A DNA stretch of 64,000 nucleotides from SZUA-36 sp963774415 (GTDB lineage: Bacteria > Pseudomonadota > Gammaproteobacteria > Xanthomonadales > SZUA-36), in NCBI GenBank assembly GCA_963774415.1, contig CAVZEU010000001.1, positions 124,001 through 188,000 on the forward strand. Direction: 5' to 3'. The translations under genes were made by a program, and so were the position numbers. Below the pieces are notes generated by a model, which had not been told where the DNA came from, searched no databases, and worked only from the letters and a program-made list of their open reading frames with translations. Each line of letters starts with the position of its first letter. Position 1 is the stretch's first letter. Shown piece by piece: positions 26,411 through 36,231 of the stretch.

Positions 26411-29400
26411 TCAGTTCAAGTTTGCCGCCAGCAAACGCCCTGCCGTTTCCAGCGAAACGTCTTTCCGCCGGGCGTAATCCTCGAGTTGGTCTTGCTGGAT
26501 CTTGCCAACGACGAAGTACTGGCTTTGCGGATGGGCGAAATAATAACCGCAAACGGAGGCAGCCGGCAGCATCGCGTAGCTGCTGGTCAGTTGCATCCGG
26601 GAATGCTCGCCGGCATCGAGCAGGGCAAAGATCTTCTCTTTCTCGCTGTGGTCCGGGCAAGCCGGATAGCCGGGGGCGGGGCGGATACCGCGGTAGCGCT
26701 CCGCGATCAGGTCCGTGGCGTCCAGCGACTCGGCGGGAGCGTAGGCCCAGATGCGGCGTCGCAGTTCGCGGTGGCAGTACTCCGCCAGCGCTTCGGCGAG
26801 ACGGTCGGCCAGGGCCTTGAGCATGATCGCCGAGTAATCGTCGTTGGCCCGTTCGAATTCGCTCAGCTTGGTCTCGATACCGAGGCCCGCGTTAACGGCA
26901 AACAGGCCGATGTGGTCATCGAGTCCGGCTGCTCGAGGTGCGATGAAGTCGGCCAGGCACAGGTTTGGGCGCCCGGAAGCCTTGGGCTTTTGCTGGCGCA
27001 GGAAGCTGAGCCGCTCACGCGGCTCGCTGCGCGCCTTATCCGCGTAGACTATGACGTCGTCACCGTCGGCGGCGGCCGGGAAGATGCCGAGCGTTGCGCG
27101 CGCGCGCAGCCACTTCCCGGCGACGATATCGTCGAGCATGGAACGGGCATCGGCGATGAGTTCGCGGGCGACCTCGCCTTTGTCCGGATCTTCCAGGATA
27201 TCAGGGTAGCGGCCCTGAATCTCCCAGGTCTGGAAAAACGGCGTCCAATCGATCAGCGGCAGCAGGTCCCGCAGCTCGATTTCACCGCAAACGTGCAGGC
27301 CCGGTTGCGCCGGCTGGCAGATCGAGCCTTCACTCCAGGGCGGTGCGAAGGCATTGGCGCGCGCCTCGGCGAGGCTGACGGGCGGTTGCCGGGAACTGCC
27401 TTTTTCGCGGCGCTCGCGCATGGCCTGGTAGTCAGCGGCGGTCGCCCTGGCCAGCTTTTTGCGCTCGGCCGGGTTGCATAACCTGCTGGCAACGCCAACG
27501 GCGCGGGAGGCGTCCTTGACCCAAAAAACACCGTTTTCATATTCGGGATCGATCCGGATCGCGGTGTGCATCGGCGAGGTGGTCGCGCCGCCGATCATCA
27601 GCGGCTGGGACAACCCGCGGCGCTGCATCTCCGCCGCGACGTGGCGCATTTCCTCCAGTGAAGGCGTGATCAGCCCGGAGAGGCCGATGATGTCCACCTG
27701 CTCGTTGATGGCGGTTTCGATAATTTTCTCCGACGGCACCATCACACCGAGATCGATGATGTCGAAGTTGTTGCATTTGAGCACCACCGCCACGATGTTT
27801 TTGCCGATGTCGTGGACATCGCCCCTGACCGTTGCCATCAGGATGCGGGGCAGGCGCTCGGCGGCGGTTCCGGTGCGGCGTTTTTCCTCCTCGATATGCG
27901 GTATCAGCGCCGCCACCGCCTGCTTCATGACGCGGGCGCTCTTGACGACCTGCGGCAGAAACATGCGGCCGTCGCCGAACAGGTCGCCGACGACGTTCAT
28001 CGCGTCCATCAACGGCCCCTCGATCACGTCCAGGGCGCGCTCGGATTGCAGCCGGGCCTCTTCAACGTCTGCTTCGATATGGCTGTTGATGCCCTTGACC
28101 AGGGCGTGCTGCAGGCGCTGCTCGACCGTGCCTTGCCGCCACGACTCGTCATTGGCGGCGGCGATGCCGCCGCCCTGGTAGGACTGGGCGACCTCGAGCA
28201 GGCGCTCGGCCGCGTCTTCGCGCCGATTGAGTACGGCGTCCTCGACGGCATCACGCAGGACGGGATCGATCTCGTCGTAGACTTCGAGTTGGCCGGCGTT
28301 GACGATGCCCATATCCATGCCGGCGTGGATGGCGTGATAGAGAAACACGCTGTGGATGGCCTCGCGGACGCGTTGCTGGCCGCGAAACGAGAACGAGATA
28401 TTGCTGACACCGCCCGATATCAGGGTGCCCGGGCAGGCCTGCTTGATGCGCCGCGTGGCTTCGATGAAATCCAGCCCGTAACTGTTGTGCGCCTCGATTC
28501 CGGTGGCGATGGCGAAAATATTGGGGTCAAAAATGATGTCTTCGCTGGGGAAGCCGACTTCCCGTGTCAGCAGCTTCCAGGCCCGCATACAGATGCTGAC
28601 CCGCTTTTCCACCGTGTCGGCCTGGCCGTCCTCGTCAAAGGCCATGACGATGACGGCGGCGCCGAAACGGAGAATGGTGCGGGCTTGTTCGAGGAAAGCC
28701 TCTTCGCCGCCCTTGAGACTGATCGAATTGACCACACCCTTGCCCTGAACGCATTCCAGGCCGGCCCGCAAAATGTCCCAGCGCGACGAGTCGAGCATGA
28801 CCGGAACACGGGCGATGTCCGGCTCCGAGGCGATCAGGTGCAGAAAACGCGTCATTGCGGCCACGCCGTCCAGCAGCCCCTCGTCCATGTTGATGTCGAT
28901 GATCTGCGCGCCGTTTTCGATTTGCTGGCGCGCGACGTCCAGTGCCGCGTCGAAATCCCCGGCCTGGATCAGGCGGCGGAAAGCCGCGGAACCGGTTACG
29001 TTGGTGCGTTCGCCGACGTTGACGAAGTTCAACTCCGGCGTGATGGTCAGCGGTTCGAGACCCGCCAGGCGACAAAACGGCGGGGCGGGCGGCGCCTTCC
29101 GCGGCCGCTTGTTCTCGAGGGCGGAGGCGATGGCCCGAATATGGTCGGGCGTCGTCCCGCAGCAACCGCCGGCAATGTTGACGAGACCCTCGTCGGCGAA
29201 CGCTTCCAGGCATTCCGCCATGTGCCGGGGCGTGTCGTCGTATTCACCGAGTTCGTTGGGCAGCCCGGCGTTCGGATGGACGCTGACCGGGCACTCGGCC
29301 ACGCGCGCCAGTTCCGTTAGCCACGGCCGCAGCTCGGCCGCGCCGAGGGCGCAGTTCAGGCCGATGCTCAGCGGCTTCGCGTGCCGCACCGAGTGCCAGA

Positions 29401-30112
29401 AGGCAGCGACGGTCTGCCCCGATAGCGTGCGGCCGCTGGCATCCGTGATCGTACCGGAGATCATGACCGGCAGGCGGAAACCCCGTTCAGCGAAAACATC
29501 GTCGATACCGACCAGGGCCGCCTTGCAGTTGAGCGTATCGAACACGGTCTCGACCATCAACAGGTCGCAGCCGCCAACGATCAAACCGCCCACCGCTTCC
29601 GCATAGGCCCGGCGCAGTTCTTCGAAACTGGTGTTGCGAAAATCGGGCCGGTTGACGTCCGGCGACAACGAGGCCGTGCGGTTGGTCGGGCCGAGCACGC
29701 CGATCACGAAGCGTGGTTTGGCGGGTGTCTGCCGGCTGAATTCGTCCGCGGCCTCGCGCGCCAGCCTGGCGCCGGCGGCATTCAGTTCCCTGACCCTCGA
29801 CTGCAGGCCGTAATCCGCCTGCGATATGCGAGTGCTGTTGAAGGTGTTGGTTTCAAGGAAGTCGGCCCCGGCCCGCGCAAAGGCACGGTGTATCGCGCTG
29901 ATCCGGTCTGGCTGCGTCAGGTTCAGAAGATCGTTGTTACCGCGTAATGGCCGTGCATGCGCTGCGAACTCCTGACCGCGGAAATCTTCTTCCCCCAGTT
30001 GCAGCTGCTGGATCATCGTGCCCATGGCGCCGTCCAGGTAGAGGATACGTTCCGACAGCGCTTGCTGCAGCCACTCGACGTCCCGCGGATTCTTGTAGGG
30101 TTGAGTGTACAT
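26411..30112 (-). CDS. metH: Cobalamin-dependent methionine synthase
   Basis: This 1233-residue enzyme transfers a methyl group from methyltetrahydrofolate to homocysteine. It has all four modules of MetH. The homocysteine domain (1 to about 330) carries the zinc cysteines in IGLNCALGA and GGCCGTTP. The folate domain (about 350-620) starts FVNVGERTNVTGS. The B12 domain (about 640-890) has the cofactor-ligand motif DVHDIGKNIVAVVLKCNN. The SAM-binding reactivation domain ends the protein. It starts one base after the stop of the ArsR-methyltransferase gene, so the pair is an operon. The domain set is complete, so the enzyme should be reactivatable. Confidence 0.97.
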   Translation of the reverse strand: MYTQPYKNPRDVEWLQQALSERILYLDGAMGTMIQQLQLGEEDFRGQEFAAHARPLRGNNDLLNLTQPDRISAIHRAFARAGADFLETNTFNSTRISQADYGLQSRVRELNAAGARLAREAADEFSRQTPAKPRFVIGVLGPTNRTASLSPDVNRPDFRNTSFEELRRAYAEAVGGLIVGGCDLLMVETVFDTLNCKAALVGIDDVFAERGFRLPVMISGTITDASGRTLSGQTVAAFWHSVRHAKPLSIGLNCALGAAELRPWLTELARVAECPVSVHPNAGLPNELGEYDDTPRHMAECLEAFADEGLVNIAGGCCGTTPDHIRAIASALENKRPRKAPPAPPFCRLAGLEPLTITPELNFVNVGERTNVTGSAAFRRLIQAGDFDAALDVARQQIENGAQIIDINMDEGLLDGVAAMTRFLHLIASEPDIARVPVMLDSSRWDILRAGLECVQGKGVVNSISLKGGEEAFLEQARTILRFGAAVIVMAFDEDGQADTVEKRVSICMRAWKLLTREVGFPSEDIIFDPNIFAIATGIEAHNSYGLDFIEATRRIKQACPGTLISGGVSNISFSFRGQQRVREAIHSVFLYHAIHAGMDMGIVNAGQLEVYDEIDPVLRDAVEDAVLNRREDAAERLLEVAQSYQGGGIAAANDESWRQGTVEQRLQHALVKGINSHIEADVEEARLQSERALDVIEGPLMDAMNVVGDLFGDGRMFLPQVVKSARVMKQAVAALIPHIEEEKRRTGTAAERLPRILMATVRGDVHDIGKNIVAVVLKCNNFDIIDLGVMVPSEKIIETAINEQVDIIGLSGLITPSLEEMRHVAAEMQRRGLSQPLMIGGATTSPMHTAIRIDPEYENGVFWVKDASRAVGVASRLCNPAERKKLARATAADYQAMRERREKGSSRQPPVSLAEARANAFAPPWSEGSICQPAQPGLHVCGEIELRDLLPLIDWTPFFQTWEIQGRYPDILEDPDKGEVARELIADARSMLDDIVAGKWLRARATLGIFPAAADGDDVIVYADKARSEPRERLSFLRQQKPKASGRPNLCLADFIAPRAAGLDDHIGLFAVNAGLGIETKLSEFERANDDYSAIMLKALADRLAEALAEYCHRELRRRIWAYAPAESLDATDLIAERYRGIRPAPGYPACPDHSEKEKIFALLDAGEHSRMQLTSSYAMLPAASVCGYYFAHPQSQYFVVGKIQQDQLEDYARRKDVSLETAGRLLAANLN

Positions 30113-30113
30113 C

Positions 30114-31061
30114 TCAGGATCCCTGTTTGCGGCCCGGTTTTTCAGCGAACAGCGTCAATACCTCGAAGTTCGGGCTGCGCTTCTCGATCGCCGACACCTG
30201 TATGCCGGTGGCGCTGAGGCCGCCGGCGGTACAGAACTTGCGCAACTGCGACGCCGTGAAACCGAGGTTCACGTGATCGTATTGCGCCACCAGGTTTTTG
30301 TGCCGGTGCTGCTTCAGCGTCACCACCAGCAGGCGGCCGCCGGGCCGCAGTACCCGCGCAGCCTCGGCAAAGACGAGTTCGGGCCGATTGCTGTAGGTCA
30401 GCGCGTGCAGCAGCAGAACGGTGTCGAAGGAGCGGTCGGGAAAAGGCAGTTCGTGCATGTCCCCGGATTCGAAAGCAACGTTGGTAAAGTCCCGCAGGCG
30501 CTTCCTGCCCGCCTCGACCACGCGGCGGCTGTTGTCCAGGCAGCGAATACTGCGGGCCTGGGGCGCCAGTAATTCCGCCAACACGCCATCGCCGGAGGCG
30601 ATGTCGAGCACGTCTCCGAGTTGCAGCAGGTGCACGATCGCGCGCGTGGTCGCTTCCCAGGTGCGGCCGGGCGAGTAATGGCGCTCCATGTCGCCCGCGA
30701 CGCTGTCGGCCCAACGGGACTTGCTGCGGCGGGCATCGATGACCCCCGGGATGCGCTCGATGTCGTTACTGACCAGCGAGTCCGATGTCCTGGCGCGCAG
30801 AAGTTCCCACAGCGCTTTCAGGCCGGCGTCGCCGATCTTTGGCGTCATCCGGTAATACACGAAAACACCTTCACGGCGGTCACACACTAGGCCGGCTTCT
30901 TTCAGCTTGGCCAGGTGGGTGGAGACGCGCGGCTGCGCGAGGCGCGTGATGGCCGCCAGTTCGGCGACGCTCAGTTCCTCCCGGTCGAGCAACATCAACA
31001 GGCGCAGGCGGGTGCTGTCTGCCAGTATCCTGAAGTGTTGCGAAGTCTGCTGTAAGTCCAT
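30114..31061 (-). CDS. ArsR-type regulator fused to a SAM-dependent methyltransferase domain (SahR-like)
   Basis: This is a 315-residue two-domain protein. Residues 1 to about 85 form an ArsR winged helix (QHFRILADSTRLRLLMLLD, then ITRLAQPRVSTHLAKLKEAG). Residues about 140-305 form a class I methyltransferase fold with motif I in VLDIASGDGVLAELL. There are no ArsR metal-binding Cys clusters, so metal sensing is unlikely. Proteobacterial SahR regulators of the methionine cycle belong to the ArsR family and sense S-adenosylhomocysteine. A SAM/SAH pocket here, and metH one base downstream, fit that role. A palindrome at 31071-31102 precedes the start. Confidence 0.85.
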   Translation of the reverse strand: MDLQQTSQHFRILADSTRLRLLMLLDREELSVAELAAITRLAQPRVSTHLAKLKEAGLVCDRREGVFVYYRMTPKIGDAGLKALWELLRARTSDSLVSNDIERIPGVIDARRSKSRWADSVAGDMERHYSPGRTWEATTRAIVHLLQLGDVLDIASGDGVLAELLAPQARSIRCLDNSRRVVEAGRKRLRDFTNVAFESGDMHELPFPDRSFDTVLLLHALTYSNRPELVFAEAARVLRPGGRLLVVTLKQHRHKNLVAQYDHVNLGFTASQLRKFCTAGGLSATGIQVSAIEKRSPNFEVLTLFAEKPGRKQGS

Positions 31062-31070
31062 GTGCAGGTA

Positions 31071-31102
31071 ATATATCCTTCTATCCGGATTTAAAGATAT
31101 AT
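31071..31102. promoter_or_regulatory. 32-bp palindrome, probable operator of the ArsR-methyltransferase regulator
   Basis: ATATATC (31071-31077) and GATATAT (31096-31102) are perfect inverted arms exactly concentric with ATCCGGAT (31083-31090). The site is 9 bases upstream of the regulator start and on the border of the divergent glutamate dehydrogenase promoter region, so it could control both directions. Confidence 0.6.
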
Positions 31103-31281
31103 CAGAGGTTACCGGGACCTCAGCGGCGGGTCAACCTGCCAGCTGCGGCTACACGCGCGGCGCTGACACAAATACGGTGTGCCGGCAGGGCAAAGCCTTT
31201 ATAATTTGCCACCGTGAGAATTCTACTGCTGCGCGCCTCAGCGCGTTGACAACGGCATTAGGGGGGGCAAAAAAGACATCG

Positions 31282-34200
31282 ATGCGGACAGCTGATTCAA
31301 ACGACATGCAGACCTTTCTCGAGCAGATCAAGGCGGTCATCGCCAGCCGCATGGCAACGCGTCCGGCACGTCTGAACGCCGCTTTCGTCGATGCGTATTT
31401 TCGCGATTTTCCGTTGCGGGACAGGCGGCGTGAAATGGCCGTGAATTTCGCATCCATGATCAGCGGACAGGTCGCGTTCGTGCACCGGCGCCAGCCCGGA
31501 GAGGTCCTGCTGCGGGTCTACAACCCGAGCGAGGAGGCGGATGGCTGGGAGTGCGAGCACACCGTGATCGAACTCCTCAACGAGGACAAGCCGTTTTTGG
31601 TGGACACCGTCAGCCTGACCCTGCAGGAGTTGAATCTGGGTATCCACCTGATCGTCCACCCGGTGCTGAACGTTTCGCGCGATTCCGACGGCGTGTTGAA
31701 AAAGATCAGCCGGAAAGCCGGCGCGGAGACCGTGGCCGAGTCGTTCATCCAGGTCCAGGTCGATCACCGGACCGACCCGGCGGTGCTCGCCGGTATCGCA
31801 TCGAAACTGAAGGCGAGAATGGCCATCGTGGGCGTGGTCGTCGAAGATTTCAAGGCGATGAAGCAGCGCTTGTTGAAGACTATCGCAAGTTTCGGCGAGA
31901 ACACGCCCGGACTCACGGAGAAAGTGCGCGAGGAATGCGCCGAGTTCCTGAAATGGCTGGCGGACGACCATTTCCTGCTGATCGGGGCGCGTAATTACGA
32001 CATTCTCTGTGAAGGTGATACCGAAGTGCTGCAACGCGTAGAAGGCAGTGGTCTGGGCCTGTTGCGCGAACACGGCAAGACGCGATTGAGGCGGCCGGTC
32101 GCCACCTTGAGCGGGGAAGCGCAGAGCAACCGCAATGCGCCGCTGATCGTCACCAAGACCAATGCCCGGTCACCCATTCATCGCAGCGGCTACATGGAAT
32201 ACATCGGTGTCCTGCAATACGACGAGGAAGGCAGGAACGTCGGCGAGCACCGTTTCATAGGCCTGTTGACGTCCAATGCGTATCTGAGCAGGGCCACGGA
32301 AACACCGCTGGTTCGCATGAAGGTTCGGACGGTACTGGAAAAATCCGGTTTCGCTCCGGGCAGCTACGCGCGCAAGGCCTTGCTGCACATATTGGAAACC
32401 CTGCCGCGGGACGACGTTTTGCAGGCCAGCAGCACCGACCTGTCGGTCATCGCCAACGGTGTGCTCGACCTGATGGATCGTCCCGGTGTGCGCCTGTATA
32501 TCCGCCGGGAGCGTTTCGGCCGGTTCTTTTCGTGCCTGGTTTATCTGCCGCGGGACTATTTCAACACCGAAAACCGCGAGAAGATCCAGCGCATACTGAA
32601 GCGCGCGTTGAAAGGTGAGCGGCTCGATTATGTGGTGCAGGTTTCGGACTCGGCGCTGGCCCGCCTGCAGGTTATCGTGCGCCCAAGGGCGGGCGAGGCG
32701 CCTGACCCGGATGTGCCGTCGCTCGAAAACAAGATCATCACCGCGTTGCGTTCGTGGAATGACGAACTGAGGAAAATCCTTATCGAGCGGTTCGGCGAGG
32801 AGGTCGGTTTGAGCTGGGCCCGTGATATCGGGGAACATTTCCCGGCCGCGTACATGGAGGACGTATCGCCCTGGGTAGCGTCTTTCGATGTCGAAAAAAT
32901 CGCCTCGCTCAAGCAAGCCGACGACCTCAGGATGAGCCTGTACCGCCCGCGAAGCCGGGAAAGCGGCATCATCCATTTCAAGACGTTCAAGACCAGGCAG
33001 TCCATCCCGCTTTCGGAAGTCCTTCCGATCCTGGAGAACCTGGGGCTGCACATCGTCAGTGAGCGCCCGTACAAGCTGCGTTACGAGCAGAGAGACTCCA
33101 TCTGGGTGCAGGATTTCGACATGGACTACCGCCTCGGCGGCGATCTGGATATCAAAGCGGTGCGGCAGAGGTTCCAGGAGGCGTTCGAAAACACCTGGCG
33201 CGGGGTTACCGTCAGTGATGGTTTCAACCGCCTGATCCTGGGCTGTCACCTGGATTGGCGGCAGGTCAAGGGCATCAGGGCCTATTGCAAGTACCTGCTG
33301 CAGACCGGCATTACCTATTCGCAGCCGTACATGGAGGAGACGCTCGCCCGGCATCCGCTGATGGCGCGCCTTTTGCTGGAGTTGTTCGATGCGATGTTCA
33401 ACCCGGAGCGGCGCAAGGAGAGCGAACATCGCAAGAAGATGGAAGCGAAGAAACTGCAGCGCACCATTTTCGGGCTGGCGGGTGTCAAGCGTTGCAAAGA
33501 TCAGGTGCTGCTGGATTACCTGGAGCGGTTGATCAGTGCGCGGCTTAAGGATTGCGACGCGCAGATCGATATCCTGAAAAAGGCCTTCAAGCGCGCCTTG
33601 TTCAGGGTCAGCAGCCTCGATGAGGATCGTATCCTGTTTTCCATCTACACGGCCATTCGCGCGACCTTGAGGACAAACTTCTACAAGCCGGGGGAAAATG
33701 GAGAGCAGCTCGAGTACATGAGTTTCAAGCTGGATTCGTCCCGGATCCTGGACCTGCCGAAGCCGCGGCCGTTTCGCGAGATCTGGATTTTCTCCAGTGA
33801 CGTCGAGGGCATCCACCTGCGTGCCGGCAAGGTGGCCCGGGGCGGTTTGCGCTGGTCAGACCGCCGCGAGGATTTTCGCACCGAGGTGCTGGGCCTGATG
33901 AAGGCCCAGAACGTCAAGAACACGATCATCGTACCGGTGGGGGCCAAGGGCGGCTTCGTGGTCAAACACCTGCCGGAGGACGGGGGGCGTGACGAAGTCA
34001 TGGCGGAGGTTACGCGATGCTACAAGATATTTATCAATGGGTTATTAGATATTACAGATAATTTAGATGAAGACAAGGTTATTCCACCCGAGGGCGTCCT
34101 GATAAAGGACGATGACGATCCTTACCTGGTCGTGGCGGCCGACAAGGGCACGGCCAGTTTTTCGGACACGGCCAACGCGATTGCCCTGAAACGGGGTTTC

Positions 34201-36231
34201 TGGCTCGGTGATGCATTTGCCTCGGGCGGTTCGTTCGGCTACGACCACAAGGGCATGGGCATCACCGCCCGCGGCGCCTGGGAAGGCATCGAGCGCCATT
34301 TTCGCGAAATGGGTCGCAATACGCGCAAGGAACCCTTCACCGTGGTCGGCATCGGTGACATGTCCGGTGACGTTTTCGGCAACGGGATGCTGCTGTCACG
34401 GAAAATCAGGCTGCTGGCGGCATTCAATCACCAGCACATCTTCCTCGACCCGAACCCGGACGAGGCCCAGTCCTTCGGGGAAAGGAAACGATTGTTCGCA
34501 TTGCCGCGGTCCGGTTGGGACGATTATGACCGCACGCTCATTTCCAGGGGCGGCGGAGTTTTCTCGCGTCTTGACAAGACCATACCGCTGAGCAAGGAAG
34601 TGCGCGAATGGCTGGCGACGGACGCGACGCAACTGGCGCCCAAGGAACTGATACGCCTGTTGCTCAAGGCCGACGTGGACCTGCTTTGGAACGGCGGCAT
34701 CGGAACCTACGTCAAGGCATCCACGGAAGACCATTCACAGGTGGGTGACGCCACCAATAACGGGCTGCGGGTCAATGGCAACGAGCTGCGCTGCAAGGTA
34801 GTCGGGGAGGGCGGTAACCTCGGCCTGACACAGCCAGGCAGGATCGAGTACGCCAAGGCCGGCGGGCGCATCAATACCGATTTTATCGACAACTCGGCCG
34901 GCGTGGACTGCTCCGACCACGAAGTCAACATCAAGATACTGCTGAACCAGGTGATGCGTGCCGGGGAACTGACGTTCGAGGACCGCAACCGCTTGCTGGC
35001 GGAGATGACCGAGGACGTGAGCCGGCTCGTGTTGCGCAACAATTACCTGCAGACCCAGACGATTTCGATGATGGAGTGCCTGACCGGCGAGCGGCTTGGC
35101 GCCAAGCAGCACTTCATCTCGGTGCTGGAAGAGAAGGGCATCCTCGACCGGGACCTGGAACATATGCCGGGTGATGAAGAACTCACGCAGCGGCGCAACA
35201 ACGGCGAGGGGCTGACGCGGCCCGAGCTGGCCGTTCTGCTCTCCTACGGCAAGATCATGCTTTACCGGCTGCTGCTCGCCTCCGACGCACCCGAGGACCC
35301 GTGGTTCGCCCGTGAGCTGCGCGATTACTTCCCGCAGGCGCTGCAGCAGAAGTATTTAAAGCATATGTCCAGCCACCGCCTGAAACGGGAGATCATTGCC
35401 ACACAGGTGACCAACAACGTGGTCAACCGCATGGGCGTGTCGTTCGTACTGCGCATGTGTGAAGACACCAGCGCCACGGCGGCCGAGGTCGCGCGGGCGT
35501 ATACGATCGCGCGCGAGATATTCGGCGCACGCGGGTTCTGGAAGCAGGTTGAAGCGATGGACGACAAGGTCGATCCGGCGCTGCAGAATCAGGCCCTGCT
35601 GGCCATGTGGAACCTGCTGCGCCAGGCGACACGCTGGCTGCTCAACCAGCCCGGTCGTCACCTGGATATCCAGGCCAACGTGGATCGTCTCGCCCCGGGT
35701 ATGGAGACCTTGGCCGGCAACCTGTTGCGCAGCCTGCAGCCCGATGATAAGGCGGCGATCACCGACGCCGTGCAGGCGATGATCGACGGCGGTATGCCGA
35801 AAGCTCTGGCCAACCAAACCGCGACCCTGCACCAACTCTATCCCGCGCTCGATATCGTGGAAACGGCAGCGCGGCGGCAAATCGATGTCAAGCGAGTGGC
35901 GGCCGTGTTCTTCGGCCTCGGTGAGCAGCTCAGGCTCAAATGGCTGCAGGAAAGCCTGGAGAAGCTGCCCGTACAGGGACAATGGCACGCCCAGGCCCGC
36001 GGCAATATGCGCGAAGAACTGTACCGCCAGCACCATAAGCTGACGGCCCGAATCCTGGAGGAATTCCCGGACGACAAGCATCCAGTCGCGAGCTGGGTTG
36101 CCGCGAACAGCGAGGACGTCGAACGCGCGTTGAAGCTGTTCGAATCGATGCGGCGTATGGAGAACATGGACTACGCGACGCTTTCCGTTGCCGTGCGCTG
36201 CCTCGATGATCTGCTGGTCGAAACCGGATGA
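31282..36231 (+). CDS. gdhB: Large NAD-specific glutamate dehydrogenase (GDH-180 class)
   Basis: This protein of about 1649 residues oxidises glutamate to 2-oxoglutarate with NAD+. The N-terminal 500-700 residues are the regulatory ACT-like part. The catalytic core includes GGLRWSDRREDFRTEVLGLM (about residues 855-874) and VPVGAKGGFVVK, where the Lys of GAKGGFVVK is in the active-site region. VGEGGNLGLTQPGRIEYA lies in the nucleotide domain. Length fits the 1600-residue class. ATG 31282 is chosen because AGGGGGGGC precedes it, although spacing is long and the frame is open to 31177. The stop overlaps nadK. A markedly AT-rich codon patch covers residues 914-933. Confidence 0.95.
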   Translation: MRTADSNDMQTFLEQIKAVIASRMATRPARLNAAFVDAYFRDFPLRDRRREMAVNFASMISGQVAFVHRRQPGEVLLRVYNPSEEADGWECEHTVIELLNEDKPFLVDTVSLTLQELNLGIHLIVHPVLNVSRDSDGVLKKISRKAGAETVAESFIQVQVDHRTDPAVLAGIASKLKARMAIVGVVVEDFKAMKQRLLKTIASFGENTPGLTEKVREECAEFLKWLADDHFLLIGARNYDILCEGDTEVLQRVEGSGLGLLREHGKTRLRRPVATLSGEAQSNRNAPLIVTKTNARSPIHRSGYMEYIGVLQYDEEGRNVGEHRFIGLLTSNAYLSRATETPLVRMKVRTVLEKSGFAPGSYARKALLHILETLPRDDVLQASSTDLSVIANGVLDLMDRPGVRLYIRRERFGRFFSCLVYLPRDYFNTENREKIQRILKRALKGERLDYVVQVSDSALARLQVIVRPRAGEAPDPDVPSLENKIITALRSWNDELRKILIERFGEEVGLSWARDIGEHFPAAYMEDVSPWVASFDVEKIASLKQADDLRMSLYRPRSRESGIIHFKTFKTRQSIPLSEVLPILENLGLHIVSERPYKLRYEQRDSIWVQDFDMDYRLGGDLDIKAVRQRFQEAFENTWRGVTVSDGFNRLILGCHLDWRQVKGIRAYCKYLLQTGITYSQPYMEETLARHPLMARLLLELFDAMFNPERRKESEHRKKMEAKKLQRTIFGLAGVKRCKDQVLLDYLERLISARLKDCDAQIDILKKAFKRALFRVSSLDEDRILFSIYTAIRATLRTNFYKPGENGEQLEYMSFKLDSSRILDLPKPRPFREIWIFSSDVEGIHLRAGKVARGGLRWSDRREDFRTEVLGLMKAQNVKNTIIVPVGAKGGFVVKHLPEDGGRDEVMAEVTRCYKIFINGLLDITDNLDEDKVIPPEGVLIKDDDDPYLVVAADKGTASFSDTANAIALKRGFWLGDAFASGGSFGYDHKGMGITARGAWEGIERHFREMGRNTRKEPFTVVGIGDMSGDVFGNGMLLSRKIRLLAAFNHQHIFLDPNPDEAQSFGERKRLFALPRSGWDDYDRTLISRGGGVFSRLDKTIPLSKEVREWLATDATQLAPKELIRLLLKADVDLLWNGGIGTYVKASTEDHSQVGDATNNGLRVNGNELRCKVVGEGGNLGLTQPGRIEYAKAGGRINTDFIDNSAGVDCSDHEVNIKILLNQVMRAGELTFEDRNRLLAEMTEDVSRLVLRNNYLQTQTISMMECLTGERLGAKQHFISVLEEKGILDRDLEHMPGDEELTQRRNNGEGLTRPELAVLLSYGKIMLYRLLLASDAPEDPWFARELRDYFPQALQQKYLKHMSSHRLKREIIATQVTNNVVNRMGVSFVLRMCEDTSATAAEVARAYTIAREIFGARGFWKQVEAMDDKVDPALQNQALLAMWNLLRQATRWLLNQPGRHLDIQANVDRLAPGMETLAGNLLRSLQPDDKAAITDAVQAMIDGGMPKALANQTATLHQLYPALDIVETAARRQIDVKRVAAVFFGLGEQLRLKWLQESLEKLPVQGQWHAQARGNMREELYRQHHKLTARILEEFPDDKHPVASWVAANSEDVERALKLFESMRRMENMDYATLSVAVRCLDDLLVETG

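Noticed and set aside
27812..29320. 502-codon plus-strand frame opposite metH
   Set aside because: Shadow of metH. The minus-strand frame has all MetH domains.
32170..33816. 548-codon minus-strand frame inside the glutamate dehydrogenase gene
   Set aside because: Antisense shadow of a well-recognised gene, with no family motif and no promoter.
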